NCBI RefSeq assembly: GCF_019097595.1
Contig: NC_080714.1
Coordinates: 7,611,259-7,675,258, forward strand
From: Hemibagrus wyckioides
Taxonomy: Eukaryota; Chordata; Actinopteri; Siluriformes; Bagridae
Length of the DNA stretch: 64,000 bases
Reading direction: 5' to 3'
Shown here: one piece after another, positions 13,608 through 50,017 of the stretch
Position numbering within the stretch: the stretch's first letter is position 1
Layout: the number at the start of each line of letters is the position of its first letter
Notes under the pieces: model-generated
Seen by the model: the letters and a program-made list of their open reading frames with translations, nothing else
Told to the model about the DNA's origin: nothing
The model's database searches: none
Program-made: the position numbers and the translations under genes

Positions 13608-13870
13608 ACACTGGGATTTGTAGTTTGTTAATGAATTACGTTAGTCTTTCAAACAGCACCAGACACGTTGCTGCTACAACTAGATTCGACTTTATACAGT
13701 ACCACACACCCATTTATACTGTTTAAGATGAATTTCATCGATGACATTTAATAATTTGATCATAAACGTCGTGGTGTGTTCAGATTGGACTACAATGACC
13801 AGCCACGCCAATAAAACCGGACAACTCACTTCCGGGGAAAATCGCTATGAGAGCAGGCTAAAATCCTAGC
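13608..13870 (-). promoter_or_regulatory. rer1: RER1 promoter-proximal elements
   Basis: On the minus strand, 13625-13608 reads ACTACAAATCCCAGTGTGG, close to the ZNF143/SBS motif of housekeeping promoters. At about 13806-13812 a plus-strand CCAAT occurs, and TTCCGGGG at about 13831-13838 is an ETS-type core. All lie 130-390 bp inside the predicted first intron rather than upstream of exon 1, so there may be a second start site. Factor binding is inferred from motif similarity only. Confidence 0.4.
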
Positions 13871-14000
13871 ATAGTCCGGTATACTCTACATTTATATCAG
13901 AAACAATCCGGATTACAGTGTCAGAGGGGGGAAGGGGAAGGCAAGACGAACACTACGTTATGTAGCCGATTTTGCCATGAAATCAGAATGAATAAACTAC

Positions 14001-14100
14001 CTTTTCTGTCCAGGTGCTGCCGCTGTGTCACTCTCGGCTGCCTGTCCGCCGCTCGCGCTACTCTGCTGTGAACACGTCAGTATTTCCGCCAAGGCAAAGC
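14001..14100 (-). other. rer1: Predicted RER1 noncoding first exon (5'UTR)
   Basis: A GC-rich minus-strand segment ends with a good donor (GACAGAAAAG then GTAGTT) at 14001/14000. It would splice to the acceptor 5 bp upstream of the RER1 start codon (exon 11411-11326). CpG content is locally higher than in the flanks. The 5' end is not defined; 14100 is an approximate limit. Confidence 0.6.
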
Positions 14101-14204
14101 TCATTCCAGACTGAAGTAATAGATCACAGAGCTCCCTGATTCCTCTTAACTCGACTTTTTCTAGCGTTCCTGTAGAGGGAGACTGTGAGCAGGTTTAGGC
14201 TTGG

Positions 14205-14205
<1 letters not shown>

Positions 14206-14245
<40 letters not shown>

Positions 14246-14266
14246 GACAGACATACATACAGACAT
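14206..14266. repeat. (CA)n microsatellite with AGAC/ATAC tail
   Basis: About 36 bp of CA dinucleotides is followed by short AGAC and ATAC units, just upstream of the RER1 first exon. Confidence 0.95.
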
Positions 14267-14481
14267 GCGGGTCCAGCATGCGCAGCCCTCATGGTTCTAC
14301 CTAGGCTGCACGTCAAAATCCCACACAGGTACCTGTGATATCAGTCTAAATATCTCAGTCAAAAAAAAAAAGTCACAATCTCATAGCTTCAGGGTCCTTG
14401 GTTTGCTCATGAGCTCAGTTTGCTGTCTGTGTGAAGTGTAGTATGTTTTCCATTGAGTGGGATTAAATTAGGGAACACACA

Positions 14482-15314
14482 TAAACACTGATCATCCATA
14501 ACATTATGACCACCCGCCTAATATTGTGTTGGTCCCCCTTTTGCTGCCAAAAACAGCCCTGACCCGTCGAGGCATGGATTTCACCAGATCCCTGAAGGTG
14601 TGCTGTGGTATCTGGCACCAAGATGTTAGCAGCAGATCCTGTAAGTCGCGAGGTAGGGCCTCCATGGATGGGACTTGTTTGTTCAGCACGTCCCACAGAT
14701 GCCCGATTTGATTGAGATCTGGGAAATTTGGAGTCCAAGTTAACACCTCACGTTGTTGTGCTCATCAGACCATTTCTGAACCATTTTTGCTTTGTGGCAT
14801 GGCGCATTATCCTGCTGAAAGACGCCACAGCCATAAGTGAATACTGTTTCCATGAAAGGTGTACATGGTCTACAACAATGCTTAGGCAGATGGTACATAT
14901 CAAAGTAACATCCACATGGATGTCAGGGCCCATGGTTTCCCAGCAGAACATTGCCCAAAGGATGACACTGCTTTGGCTGCCTATGGCTCTGAGGCCGATT
15001 CACCACTGTTCCTTTTTTGGACCACTTTAGATAGATACTGACCACTGGGAACAGACTGGGAACACCCCACAAGAGCTGTAGTTTTGGAGATGCTCTGATC
15101 CAGTCGTCTAGCCATCACAATTTGGCCCTTGTCAAACTCGCTCAAATCCTTACACTTGTCCATTTTTCCTGCTTCTAACACATCGACTTTGAGGACAAAA
15201 TGTTCACCTGCTGCCTAATATATCCCACCCACTAACAGGTGCCATGATGAGGAGATCATCAGTGTTAATCACATCACTTGTCAGTGCTCATAATGTTATG
15301 CTTGATAGGTGTAT
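14482..15314 (-). mobile_element. Internally deleted Tc1-like transposon with broken transposase
   Basis: Inverted ends carry CATAACATTATGA on the left and, as reverse complement, on the right (ATAATGTTATG near 15291-15301). The minus strand encodes two transposase remnants. The N-terminal part at 15181-14981 reads [20 protein letters not shown], a Tc1 helix-turn-helix start. The C-terminal part at 14746-14504 carries FPDLNQIGHLWDVLNKQV, where the family normally has the catalytic Glu after NPI; here it is Gly. The central D-D region is missing or frameshifted. The element is dead, in the RER1-TP73 intergenic space. Confidence 0.85.
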
Positions 15315-15334
15315 ACAGAATCTTCACACAGGCC

Positions 15335-15415
15335 AGTGTACATGATCGAACCTGGGACCATGTAGCTTTGAGTTGTAAATACTACCTGCTGCATTACCTG
15401 CTGCACCAGTTTGGG
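15335..15415 (+). repeat. Fragment of a dispersed fish repeat
   Basis: The phrases GATCGAACCTGGGACCATGTAG and CTGCTGCACCAG match the end of a common fish repeat whose other part appears at about 39430-39640. Identification is from memory of the family and the copy is diverged. Confidence 0.35.
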
Positions 15416-15419
15416 CTTT

Positions 15420-17567
15420 TGTATTTTCCAAGCATTAAGTGCATTTGACTTATTTATTTCTGGGCTGCTGTTTTTGCAGTTTAATGTAATATGGCAGATG
15501 TGCTAGAAGCTACTGGTTAGTTGTAGACAAAATAAACTGAAAGTTGAATATCTGTGCACAGTGTGGTTCCTGGTACAATGTTCTTCTGACCTATCTACAG
15601 ATAATCTACATATAGATTTCATAGACATACATAAAATAAATTTTACTACAATGAATATTATACATTATACACATGAAATAGAATAGATCCAGAGGTGCAT
15701 AGTTTTATGCATTTTATCCTAGATATATTCATTGGAGTCCAGATACAGATACAGATTGGATCAGATTCTAATAATAAGGTAAATAAGATCAGGTTTTCTT
15801 CTGCCTGCTGTGAAGGATAATCTGCAGCCGCAGCTGCTTTAAGGTCTGTGCTCCCCACACCTGCTTTAAAACGTAACCACAAAACACAAAAATTAAAAAA
15901 AATTATAAGGTTATTGTCACACCAGCTGGTGTAGTCTATAAGCAAGAAAACAAAACAGTGGTAAGGACTGAAGCTTGTTAAATAGAGACGATTTCTGCAA
16001 AGGAATCGAATCAGTTTTAGTGAACCAATACATAAAGAATGAAACAATGACTCAAATCTTTAGTGCTGCCACTAGGGGGCGCATTCGAATAGTCGTGACT
16101 CTGGAGGGTGAATGCAGTGAAAAAACGCAGTATTTTTGTTGGGCAAATCAATTAATTATCTACACATATGTTCATTGTTTGGTGTCTCAAATGTAGCAGG
16201 TTTTACACATCAAATATCATGTCAGCAGTGTAATTCAGTTGCAGAGTGTTGGTGAGCTGCTGCGTGGCGGTGTGCAGGTCAGATTCCGTTTTTTACTCCA
16301 CTGGGGTAAAAGTGAACATTCTCAGTATCCATATAAGACAAAGTGATTTTCACTGCCCTCATCCGGCACAAGGCTTGTCCTTACAGATCCAGCATTCCTC
16401 ACTATGTGTTCATAAGTTTCCGGAATGAAGTCGTGCCTTTATGATATTACACCATATTAGATAACAGTATTATAAATCACAACACTGATATGGCCTCATT
16501 CTCTATGAATATAATGCTTAATTCATTCAAGACTGAACCCTTCTTTTCATAGACTAGCACATAGCATTCATTGAGAATGAAGTCAAATTTACAGTAAACA
16601 AATGTAAAACATATATGCAGTAAAATACTGTAACACATAATCCGGTACATTTGCTTATTTGGCAGATGGTTTCTGTCAGATGCGTTTAAATCCCAGCACT
16701 GTCATACTTATTTCTTTAGGTTTACAATTAGTGAAAAGTAGACCTAAGTGGTTGTAAATGGCCAAAAAATGTTCAGTCAATGATTTTACAGTATATGCAC
16801 TAAAATGCTAATTACAAAAATTGTTATTCAGTGCTGGACAGAATGTATTTCAAGTGCTCAGGTCTGCAATTAACCGCTTAAACTCCTAAGACTCACCTTC
16901 AGGACCAGATGTACAGACATCCTCACTGCATCCCATTTCTGTTTCACTGTCACAGCTATAGTAGTTTCTGAAGAATGGGTTAAGCTATTTTTTCCTAAAC
17001 GCACTAGCTGTGCTCATGAAATAATGTGGATGAATGTGCCAGCTTTTCTTAGATAAAAGAATCAGAGACAAAGTTGAATTTAATTAAAACAGGTGATGAA
17101 ACAAGAAGAAACAAGCTCATTTGGTCATTCAGTTGGAGTTTGTAAAGTAGATAAATAGTAAAGTCGAGTGCTGACGGATTTTCCTGTGATATTTCTCTCA
17201 TAAATGTTTTTCTGGTGCTCTACTTAGAAGAACATGATCTGAATATACTGTTCCTCAGTGTCCGGGGGACATTCTCCTAAATTAATAAAACCAATAACAA
17301 TATGGAAGGAGCCCAGCAGTTATGTTTACTGCTGATGTCTAAAGTTAAAACCCACCCAAACCAACTAAAAGTTCATTTTTTCTGAATAGGAGTGGTCCTA
17401 TTTTCTTTAATATGGCCTGGGTTGATAATAATGACAAGAGATCTAATTACTATGATACACACTTTAATATTAATAATAATAATAATAATAATAATAATTA
17501 AAAAAAAATCACCTTACACAATTCAAACAAACATTTCATGAATGTGGAAATGAACAAAAATTGTTTC
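15420..17567. other. RER1-TP73 intergenic spacer
   Basis: No coding exon or RNA gene recognised. It contains a CTCF-like site (16069-16083) and a (TAA)n array at 17470-17499. The sequence is otherwise unremarkable and AT-rich. Confidence 0.5.
16069..16083 (+). promoter_or_regulatory. CTCF-like site, forward orientation
   Basis: CCACTAGGGGGCGCA matches the core CTCF consensus (CCACnAGnnGGC). It lies in the spacer between RER1 and TP73, a plausible boundary position. Motif match only. Confidence 0.45.
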
Positions 17568-18785
17568 TTTATTTTTAAAGAAAAGACATCTCAACTTTCA
17601 AACATTCATAAAATCTCTTATGAATAACCTGACATAATACTGATCACAATCAAAATATTACAGTGTTTACAATATACAAAAGCAATAAAGTGCTTTCTGA
17701 TGTGGATTTTAGTCAGCGCCGATGGCAAAAAATAAAAACCTTGAGCACCGTGAATTGTTCAGACTCTAGTGAAACAGGATAACCGATGAATATTAACTGA
17801 ACTTTTTATCAGCTTTGAGAAGCTTCTCTTTCAGTCTTTACTTTTCACAATGCCTATACGCATTCAGTCTAGTTACATTCGTGAAGCTAAAGTGATCGCT
17901 TATCATAGTAAATGTGATGTAAAACTGCCTGTTTGTAACCAAAAATATATACAATAAGGGTTAAAAGAAAAAGAATTACAATCCAATATCACGAGATCTA
18001 CTTAATACTATACATTTACAAACAAGGCGGTGTTAAGTGATGTAACACTGCAGTGGCAGTGCAAGTATTTAATTATTCAGGTAGCAAAACCTCTAAAAAT
18101 ATTTATTAAAACTGCACAGTTAAGAAGGATCCATAATCTAATGGAAGAAATACATTAACATTACAATAATTCAGTCTGTAGCAGGGTTAGGAACAAAAAC
18201 ACATCAATTTTTTAAAAAAAGAAAACATAAAAATGCCTGGGTTCTGGTGAAGAATTGTGTAATAGCACAAATATTTTCAATAGTGTAATCCGGCCAATCA
18301 AAATGATTCCTATTTCAAAAGATGGAGAAATAGTTTGACATGATAAATAAAACCTTGTCCTGCAAGGCTAATACCACACAATACAGGGACATTTACTTTT
18401 CTGGTCAAGAGTTAGCACTTTAAACACGTTTCAAAAGCTAACCCGTGTCAATTTTATGCCAAGTAAACAACATAACACTCACTAATACTAGGTTTCATAT
18501 GAGCAGGACTGATGCGATTTCCATTACCGTTTCATCTTGACTTGAAGCTAAACAGAGCTGCACGTTTTTGATAGTCACCTCATTTTACTGACAGATCGCT
18601 TTTCAAATACTTACGAAATGAACGATTCGATATGACACTGTTATATAATTGTCACTATTGTCAAATGTATCTTACTAAGGAGCCCTTTGAATTCCTTTCC
18701 TTCTCTAAAGTATGATTAAATTACTGTGAGGATTTATTTTCCACTGCACATTCAGAAACATTCAAAATCTAGACATAACATGATG

Positions 18786-18820
<35 letters not shown>

Positions 18821-19223
18821 CCTCTTCTTGTGGTTTGGTTGTGATTGTTTTGAATTTTGTATAGGTTGTCTACATTCGTTGAGACATTCATATGTGAACT
18901 CTGTTGTTGTTATAATAGTCCTAACATTTACTGTGTCCCTTAATGTGAGTTACTATATACAGTGTAGTTGATAGAATTTATTAATAAAAAATGCTAGTTA
19001 CTCATTAAAACAAAAATTTCAGGGGGAGTTCCTGTCGCATTTACACGTTATAAAAGTGAGAAAATGAAAAATAAAAAAGGTTTGAAAGGAACTGCTTTAA
19101 AAAAAGAAAGAAAGAAAAAACAGAAACCAAGGTTGAACTGTCCATTTCAGTTATAAAGAAAGAAAGAAAGAAAGAAAGGTAAAGCAGCTGGCAGGTTCTC
19201 TGTGAGAGCTTTAGGGAAGCATC
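17568..19223 (-). other. tp73: Probable TP73 3'UTR with two candidate poly(A) signals
   Basis: The TP73 stop codon is at 19224-19226. On the minus strand AATAAA occurs at 18982-18977 (UTR about 240 nt) and at 17573-17568 (UTR about 1.65 kb). The long form is consistent with the usually long p73 3'UTR. The interval includes GAAA repeats (about 19154-19178) and a CA microsatellite (18789-18816), and no coding exon. Confidence 0.5.
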
Positions 19224-43973
<24,750 letters not shown>

Positions 43974-44199
43974 GGGGTGCTCCACCGTGGGGTAGATTAC
44001 TCTACAAAGCATATACAGTGTCAGTGAGATTCAGTTCCTGATCATAACTAAGCCATTGTATATACAAAAAATATTTATACAAAAAGAGCATGTCAAGAGA
44101 TCTATTACACCAGTTGTTCATTTTTAATCATTCCGCTTTAAATAGCAATACAACTTCCATTTGGGCAATTCTTTCTAAATATGACCAAAATATAACTCA

Positions 44200-44420
44200 T
44201 GAATAAGAGCCAATGTTTGAATTGGATGGGCTGGAGAGCCCTTAGCACAACAGTGATTTCATTTGAAAGCAATTTCCACCCAGGCTCCCAGTGCTGCATC
44301 TTCCGTCTAAATCCCAGCAGGTTTTCAGGCTGGGTGTGCAGATTCAGAATCAAGGTGCCGAGTTTGGCAGGCCTGGACCTGCCTGGCATCATCCCGATGG
44401 ACCACTGAGACACGTGGTGC
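44200..44420. promoter_or_regulatory. Candidate regulatory block in TP73 intron 1 with p53-element-like core
   Basis: A complex, GC-richer stretch 200-420 bp upstream of TA exon 2. It includes GGCAGGCCTGGACCTGCC at 44366-44383, one mismatch from the 18-bp core of the deltaN response element at 41748-41765. As a p53 element it has about three mismatches over two decamers, so it is weaker than the deltaN site. Function is inferred. Confidence 0.4.
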
Positions 44421-44929
44421 AGGACACAATTCCTTCCTCCCTACTCCTCTCAACTCAGATAGAGAGAGAGACAAGGCATCACCCTCTGATTAGTGGACAC
44501 CAAGACAAGAACCCACTTTCCTTACATCTTAAGTGACAGAGAAAGTGTTCAGTGTAATGCCCATTACAATTTAACATTTATCTATTTGCTGAGAAGTTTG
44601 AAGGAATCTCAACCCAGACTGGACCACTTCACAAGGTCCACTTCTACAACCACACGTTTTTTGTTTTTGTTAGTTTATGTGTATTCCATCAAACTGGTTC
44701 TTTGAGTCAGAGGCGAAAGTGTAAATATCAGTCATTTTCTTTACCCAATGGGCTACTTGATAATTGCAGAGAGTGATGTAACTCTCTGCAAAAAGAGTTA
44801 TGTTTTGTTTCCAGTGAAGGTTTATCTGCTTTTAAATTTAAACCGATGCAACCTGTTCGCTCACACTGACACACAAAGCCAGCACCCTAATCACTAAGCA
44901 ATGTTGCTTACGCACCCAGCGCGCTCCTG

Positions 44930-45130
44930 ACCCACCCCACCCCAATCGCACTACCTAATATTGGTGTGCAAATGCAGCCATATTTTTCTCCACATATTTT
45001 CCTCCGCGACACCCTTGCCCTGTCGGTGACGTCACTATTTCAGAACTTCAACCCCTGAGGCGCGCTTTCTTGCGCGAAGCGCGCGCGTCCTTTGCTTCCC
45101 CGGCAACGACAAGGAAAGCGGCCGCGTCCC
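44930..45130. promoter_or_regulatory. CpG-rich block with CRE and E2F-like sites in TP73 intron 1
   Basis: Locally CpG-dense, unlike its flanks. It contains a perfect CRE TGACGTCA (45027-45034), GCGCGAAGCGCGCGCG (about 45072-45087; E2F-like TTGCGCGAA overlap) and GCGGCCGC. The TAp73 promoter of mammals is E2F-responsive by established knowledge. This block could be an alternative TA promoter or an enhancer, since the best noncoding exon lies further upstream at 47041. Confidence 0.45.
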
Positions 45131-46089
45131 AAACCGCACAACGTTGTACTAAGCAGTGTGTGTGTGTATAATTTTGTGTGCATGGTGGCGTAGTGTGCAA
45201 TCTTTGCATATTGCATTTTGATCCTGAATAGGACAAATTAACGGTGTTAAAGTAACACACGTTCTACTTAGATGAAATGCTTCGTGCTTTGCAAAATGTT
45301 ATTGCATATAAGAATTTCCAGAATCTGAGCGGTTTGAAAACAAAATGTCCTTAAATGAGTGCCGTGATCAAACTTGGCCCAAGTGTGAGTCAGCGTAAAG
45401 CTCCAAATACGCATCATGGCACAGTGCGTAAAGCAAAAAAAACAAAAAAAAAGACAGCAGACTAAAATAACATAACGACAACCTAAACAATAACATTAAT
45501 AATAATCTTAACCTTAGCATTATTAACACTCATCCGGAGTGGATAATAAAGTTGAAAGTCAAAAGGCGAGTGCAGTTAGAAGAGAGATGTGTGCGTCCTA
45601 AATTAGAGCCGTATTCCCGCGGCGGCTGTCGCCTTGAGACCCCGAGTCTCTGCCCTGCCAGCAATTACACACAGACAGTGGGGATTAACACTGAGAATTG
45701 AATTAACACTTCAGCCTTTATACAGGTTTACAGCAATACAAAACCTTAACTTCAGCAAGCCGGCGCGAGAGAACATTAAATATATTAAATATCATTTACC
45801 TTTCATTGTCCAGAAGTTTAACTCAGATAGTGTTTTAGGTAAAATATACCGCCATCCATACAGACAAGTGAAAGATTGTAGCCATGTAGCCAGAGCTTCA
45901 GTTAACACACTCATACACAGTGAAGTTAGTGAAAGCAGCCTTGACAACGCCGTACACAATACAGTCATATTCTCAAGCACACTTCACACGCCGCAGCAAT
46001 GACACTACATACTCCAAGTCCTTTTAAAAAATCAGGAACCAATTATTAAGCTATTTAGCTATCCAGGTCAAAATGAATTTAATTTTGAA

Positions 46090-46097
46090 TGATGATG

Positions 46098-46157
<60 letters not shown>

Positions 46158-46164
46158 GCATGTG

Positions 46165-46216
<52 letters not shown>
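46090..46216. repeat. Inverted trinucleotide pair: (AAT)n then (ATT)n, first
   Basis: About 60 bp of AAT units, an 11-bp spacer including ATGCAT, then about 50 bp of ATT units. The two arms are complementary, so the locus is one long potential hairpin. In TP73 intron 1. Confidence 0.97.
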
Positions 46217-46217
<1 letters not shown>

Positions 46218-46732
46218 TTCGAGACACTGTGTGCATTTTCGGTCTGTAAAGCGTTATCTGACACACAAAACAAACACACAACATCCGAAAGACTTCACAT
46301 TAACGACCCAATGTAACGCTCTCAATTTTGCTTAACAAGCTATGAAACTAATACAGTTAGATATTACTTATTTAAGCAATCCTTCTAAACAAACACTTGG
46401 GCTAGGACAATCCATGAGTTTTACCTGATTAGTGAAAACAACTTAGCCAAGATTTCCAAGTGCAATCGGTCCGACCTGCTTTCCCCCCCACTAATAATGA
46501 TCAAACCTGAACTCTGACCAGCGCATCACCTTCTCACTGACTAATATCGATTCCTAACTCACATAACACATACTCTCACAAATATACAAATCTATAGCGA
46601 CATTTATTTCCGTCTTTAAGCTGTTGACAGTGCCTGGAAAATAATAAAAGGAATAGCTACAGCATTAAAAAAAAGAAAAATAAATCAAACCGCTTTGTAC
46701 AAATTATTTATGTACAAATACTAAATAGAACG

Positions 46733-46733
46733 C

Positions 46734-46785
<52 letters not shown>

Positions 46786-46801
46786 TGGAGAAGAATAAAG
46801 A

Positions 46802-46856
<55 letters not shown>
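46733..46856. repeat. Inverted trinucleotide pair: (AAT)n then (ATT)n, second
   Basis: The same arrangement as the array 520 bp to the left: about 52 bp of AAT units, a spacer with ATGGAGAAGAATAAAG, then about 55 bp of ATT units. Confidence 0.97.
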
Positions 46857-46857
<1 letters not shown>

Positions 46858-47040
46858 TTCAACGCAATATGATTAGACAGTCTATTTTGAGGTCTATAGA
46901 GTGTCTTACATCGTGCATCACAAGTCCTAGAAAAACAAAACCAACAGATCATCTTTACATTACTGCTTGAATGTCATTCCCTTGATCACGTAAACTAAGT
47001 TCACTAAGACATACAGAGCAACCCATGTCTGCTTGCTTAC

Positions 47041-47250
47041 CTTGTATAATGAAATTCGCCTTCCAGCTTTAAAATATCCACAGTGGCCTATAATTTCATG
47101 AATCCCAGAATCATTTTGGTTTGAAGTGATGAAAGCCTGGACAACTCTTGATGAGAATATAATATCCGGCTAATAAGCGGCTCTGTATGCTGTGGAACTG
47201 AAATGATCCACACACACAGTTCAGAGAATGAAGCGGGTGTTTAAGTTCAA
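47041..47250 (-). other. tp73: Predicted TP73 noncoding first exon (TA transcript)
   Basis: The minus strand has a very good donor, CATTATACAAG then GTAAGCAAG, at 47041/47040, which would splice to the exon 2 acceptor at 44001. Its place, head-to-head with WRAP73, matches human TP73 exon 1. A short upstream open frame (MILGFMKL, 47114-47088) lies in it. The 5' limit is a guess. Confidence 0.5.
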
Positions 47251-47732
47251 GGTGAAAATGAAATGAAACGAACTGTAAAGAGAGTGGGAGGCAGTGGAAA
47301 GTGTGTGCAGGAGCTGATGGAGCAGGTTAGGGGATGGGGAAATAGGTTTGCTGGGATGGGCTGGGTGCTGGGAGAAATAGGGCTGACAGGAGGAGGCGTT
47401 AGCCGCCGTTTGGGCTCACACGAGCGGGAAACGCCACTCTCTCACCAGGGGACCACACAGTGTGCTGATCCAACTGCCCTGCAGCCTCACACACAGCCAC
47501 TACTCCCAATTCATCACCTTTCATCACAGACTCCTACTTTAAATAGCACGCGCATACGGAATAAAGAACATCATAAGGGTTGATATTTATACTTTTTTTT
47601 TTCTCTCCTATAACTATTTTCAAAAACACGATACATTTTATTAAAGTTTTAATATCACACAATTTTCCCATCTTAATTTACGATAAATTGCACATTAAAA
47701 AAAAATTAATTTACACCGACGGAATACGCTCA
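47251..47732. promoter_or_regulatory. Divergent TP73/WRAP73 promoter interval
   Basis: Between the predicted TP73 exon 1 and the WRAP73 promoter motifs. The left part (about 47270-47500) is GC-richer with G-rich runs. The right part (about 47580-47715) is AT-rich. No coding exon found. Confidence 0.45.
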
Positions 47733-47792
47733 ACTACATTTCCCATGATCCACACGGACAACGCTGATTGGTCGGTTGATGATACACTTCCG
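47733..47792 (+). promoter_or_regulatory. wrap73: WRAP73 core promoter motifs
   Basis: ACTACATTTCCCATGATCC (47733-47751) resembles the ZNF143/SBS motif. An inverted CCAAT box (ATTGG, 47767-47771) and an ETS core (CACTTCCG, 47785-47792) follow within 60 bp, just before the first exon. The combination is typical of housekeeping bidirectional promoters. Motif evidence only. Confidence 0.6.
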
Positions 47793-47819
47793 AAACACAA
47801 GTCCAACCGTCAAGACGAG

Positions 47820-47903
47820 GCGAGATTTTAGCGGCACAGAGGAGCTTCTTGCGTTTTCTACACGATTTGTTGTTGTAAAGGATCGTCTAATCCGGTTAAC
47901 AAG
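47820..47903 (+). other. wrap73: Predicted WRAP73 noncoding first exon
   Basis: The sequence ends with GTTAACAAG then GTAAATACG at 47903/47904, a good donor. It splices to the acceptor CCACCCGCAG at 49202, 47 nt upstream of the WRAP73 ATG. The 5' edge is approximate. Confidence 0.65.
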
Positions 47904-49202
47904 GTAAATACGATGTGTTTAGAGGTTTAACTAATAGCCCCGAGGCTCTTGTGATTAGTGGGACGTGTTTGAATGGGATAAGCTAGCCAGCTAATTATAT
48001 GGACGCAGTTGCTTTGGTATCCAACACAAACACCCGGCGATATCTATGGTTAGATTTTTTTTTAAAGTCAACTACTAGCAGTTGAGAAACTTCTTTTTAG
48101 TAAAAAACAATAAATAAGCTTATTTTAATTTGAGAGGAAGCACAACGTCATGTACACTTTAACAAACAGACACCGGCTGTATCCCGAATTGATGTCTGCT
48201 CCCTGCACGTGCACTACATAGGGGAGGTCTCTATTTATGTCACTATATATTTATATATATATTTTGAACAGAAATGGGGCAAATGCCTTTTAATACATTC
48301 TAAACTTTTAATACATTTGACTTGTGTAGAAGATAATTTAGTCACAGTATCTGGTGTTACCCAGGTGAGAAAGGGCTTTGTTTTTAGCCTAAAACACTGC
48401 TTTTAGTATAATAAATAAATAAATAAATTAATTAATTAGTTAAAATAAATATAATTAAATTAAAAAAAATAATAGTAAAGGCAGCACTCCATAATGGGAA
48501 GTAAAATTCATTATACAAATAGTGGCTAAAATTAAAAAAAAAAATCTCTTATTTAAATGACAGGGATTGTTAATGCGTTACATTTTTTTTTTAATGGAGT
48601 GCGATTTGGGACTTGTGGATTTTTAGTGAAGTTTTATTGGCGCCATCATGTGTTTCATAAGAGTTATTAAAACAAATGCACTGCTGTTCAGGCAGCTGTT
48701 CCACAAACGAGGTGTCTGTTTGCCTCCACCCAAAAAAAAAAAAAAAGAAAGAAAGAAAATTTTACCTCTGTTTTATTATTTATATACAAAAAGTTCATTA
48801 AACCTCAAAACCCGAAAATAAAATGAACCTATATTGTTGCAGCATGGAAGTAATGCATCAAATAATTAGAAAGGAAGCTTGAGAAACAAGTCAAAGTTTT
48901 GTCGTTTAGACGCTTTTGGTTTTCGGACCTACATTTTGAAGAGGGTGGTGTATGAGATTTAGCAGATATTTTTTGAACAAATAAGGGTTGAGTACTCGGC
49001 TAAGAGGATTAACAAACAGGTTCGGAGGCAATTATGAAGAGTGCAAACAAGTTATGTGATATTTCAGATCTAAAATAAATTTTCATTGTGTCTTCAGACA
49101 TTGGAAACTTTGTTACTTAATGCGTATTAAGGCAGAATGATTCTGTTAGTTCATGCAGCTGCTGAGAATTTTATATAACGTGATTTTAAATTCCACCCGC
49201 AG
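47904..49202. other. WRAP73 first intron
   Basis: AT-rich, with a TAAA/TTAA-rich patch (about 48408-48470) and A/T homopolymers. No exon or element recognised. Confidence 0.5.
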
Positions 49203-49249
49203 GTGATTCCTAGCATTCACCTTTGGCACATCACCGTTCGTGCTCTGGC

Positions 49250-49984
49250 ATGAATTTCTCCGAGCTCCTGAAGCAGTCTAATCAGCTGTGCAAACTCTCC
49301 CCCGATGGAAAGTATTTGGTATGGGATCAGCATATGATATAGGTGTCATAACTATCTCCTAAGGGAAAGTATGATCCTAATCATTTTTAATAACACCTCA
49401 TTATCTATTATATAAATTTAATTTGTGTTAACTCTCTCTTCAGTATGGGGATTAGATATAGTTATATTGGGTTATAGATATAGGTTTTTCCCCCTCTAAC
49501 TAACCGCTCATCTCTTACAGGCGACATGTGTTCAGTATCGCCTGGTAGTGCGAGATGTCAGGACGCTGCAGATTTTACAGCTCTACACCTGTCTGGACCA
49601 GGTGGCGCACATGGAGTGGTCTTCAGACTCCCTCTTCATCCTCTGTGCTATGTACAAAAGAGGGCTTGTACAGGTACTCGCAGAACTTATTAGTCCTGAT
49701 GCTAATTAGGTGGGAAAATGTCATGATGCATTAGAAAAGTGGTGTATCCAGCCTTGACTAATTAGTAAAGATTTGAACCTATATCGTCTTCTGTTAGTTT
49801 CACATTGCCAGCATCATCTTATCCATTCATCATCACTTTTTAAAAGAATACAAATACAGTATTACCTTTCTAAAGGAAGCCAGCGCCAGTCCTTCATTTT
49901 GTCCCTGATTCAGGAGCGCAGGTGGGACGGAAGCTGTGAACAGGGCTGTTCTTAGTCGTGATGATGTGCAGGTTAACGTGGATG

Positions 49985-50017
<33 letters not shown>

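Noticed and set aside
46051..46952. Poly-Asn/poly-Leu/poly-Ile frames at 46.1 and 46.8 kb
   Set aside because: Translations of AAT/ATT arrays; no start context or splice logic.
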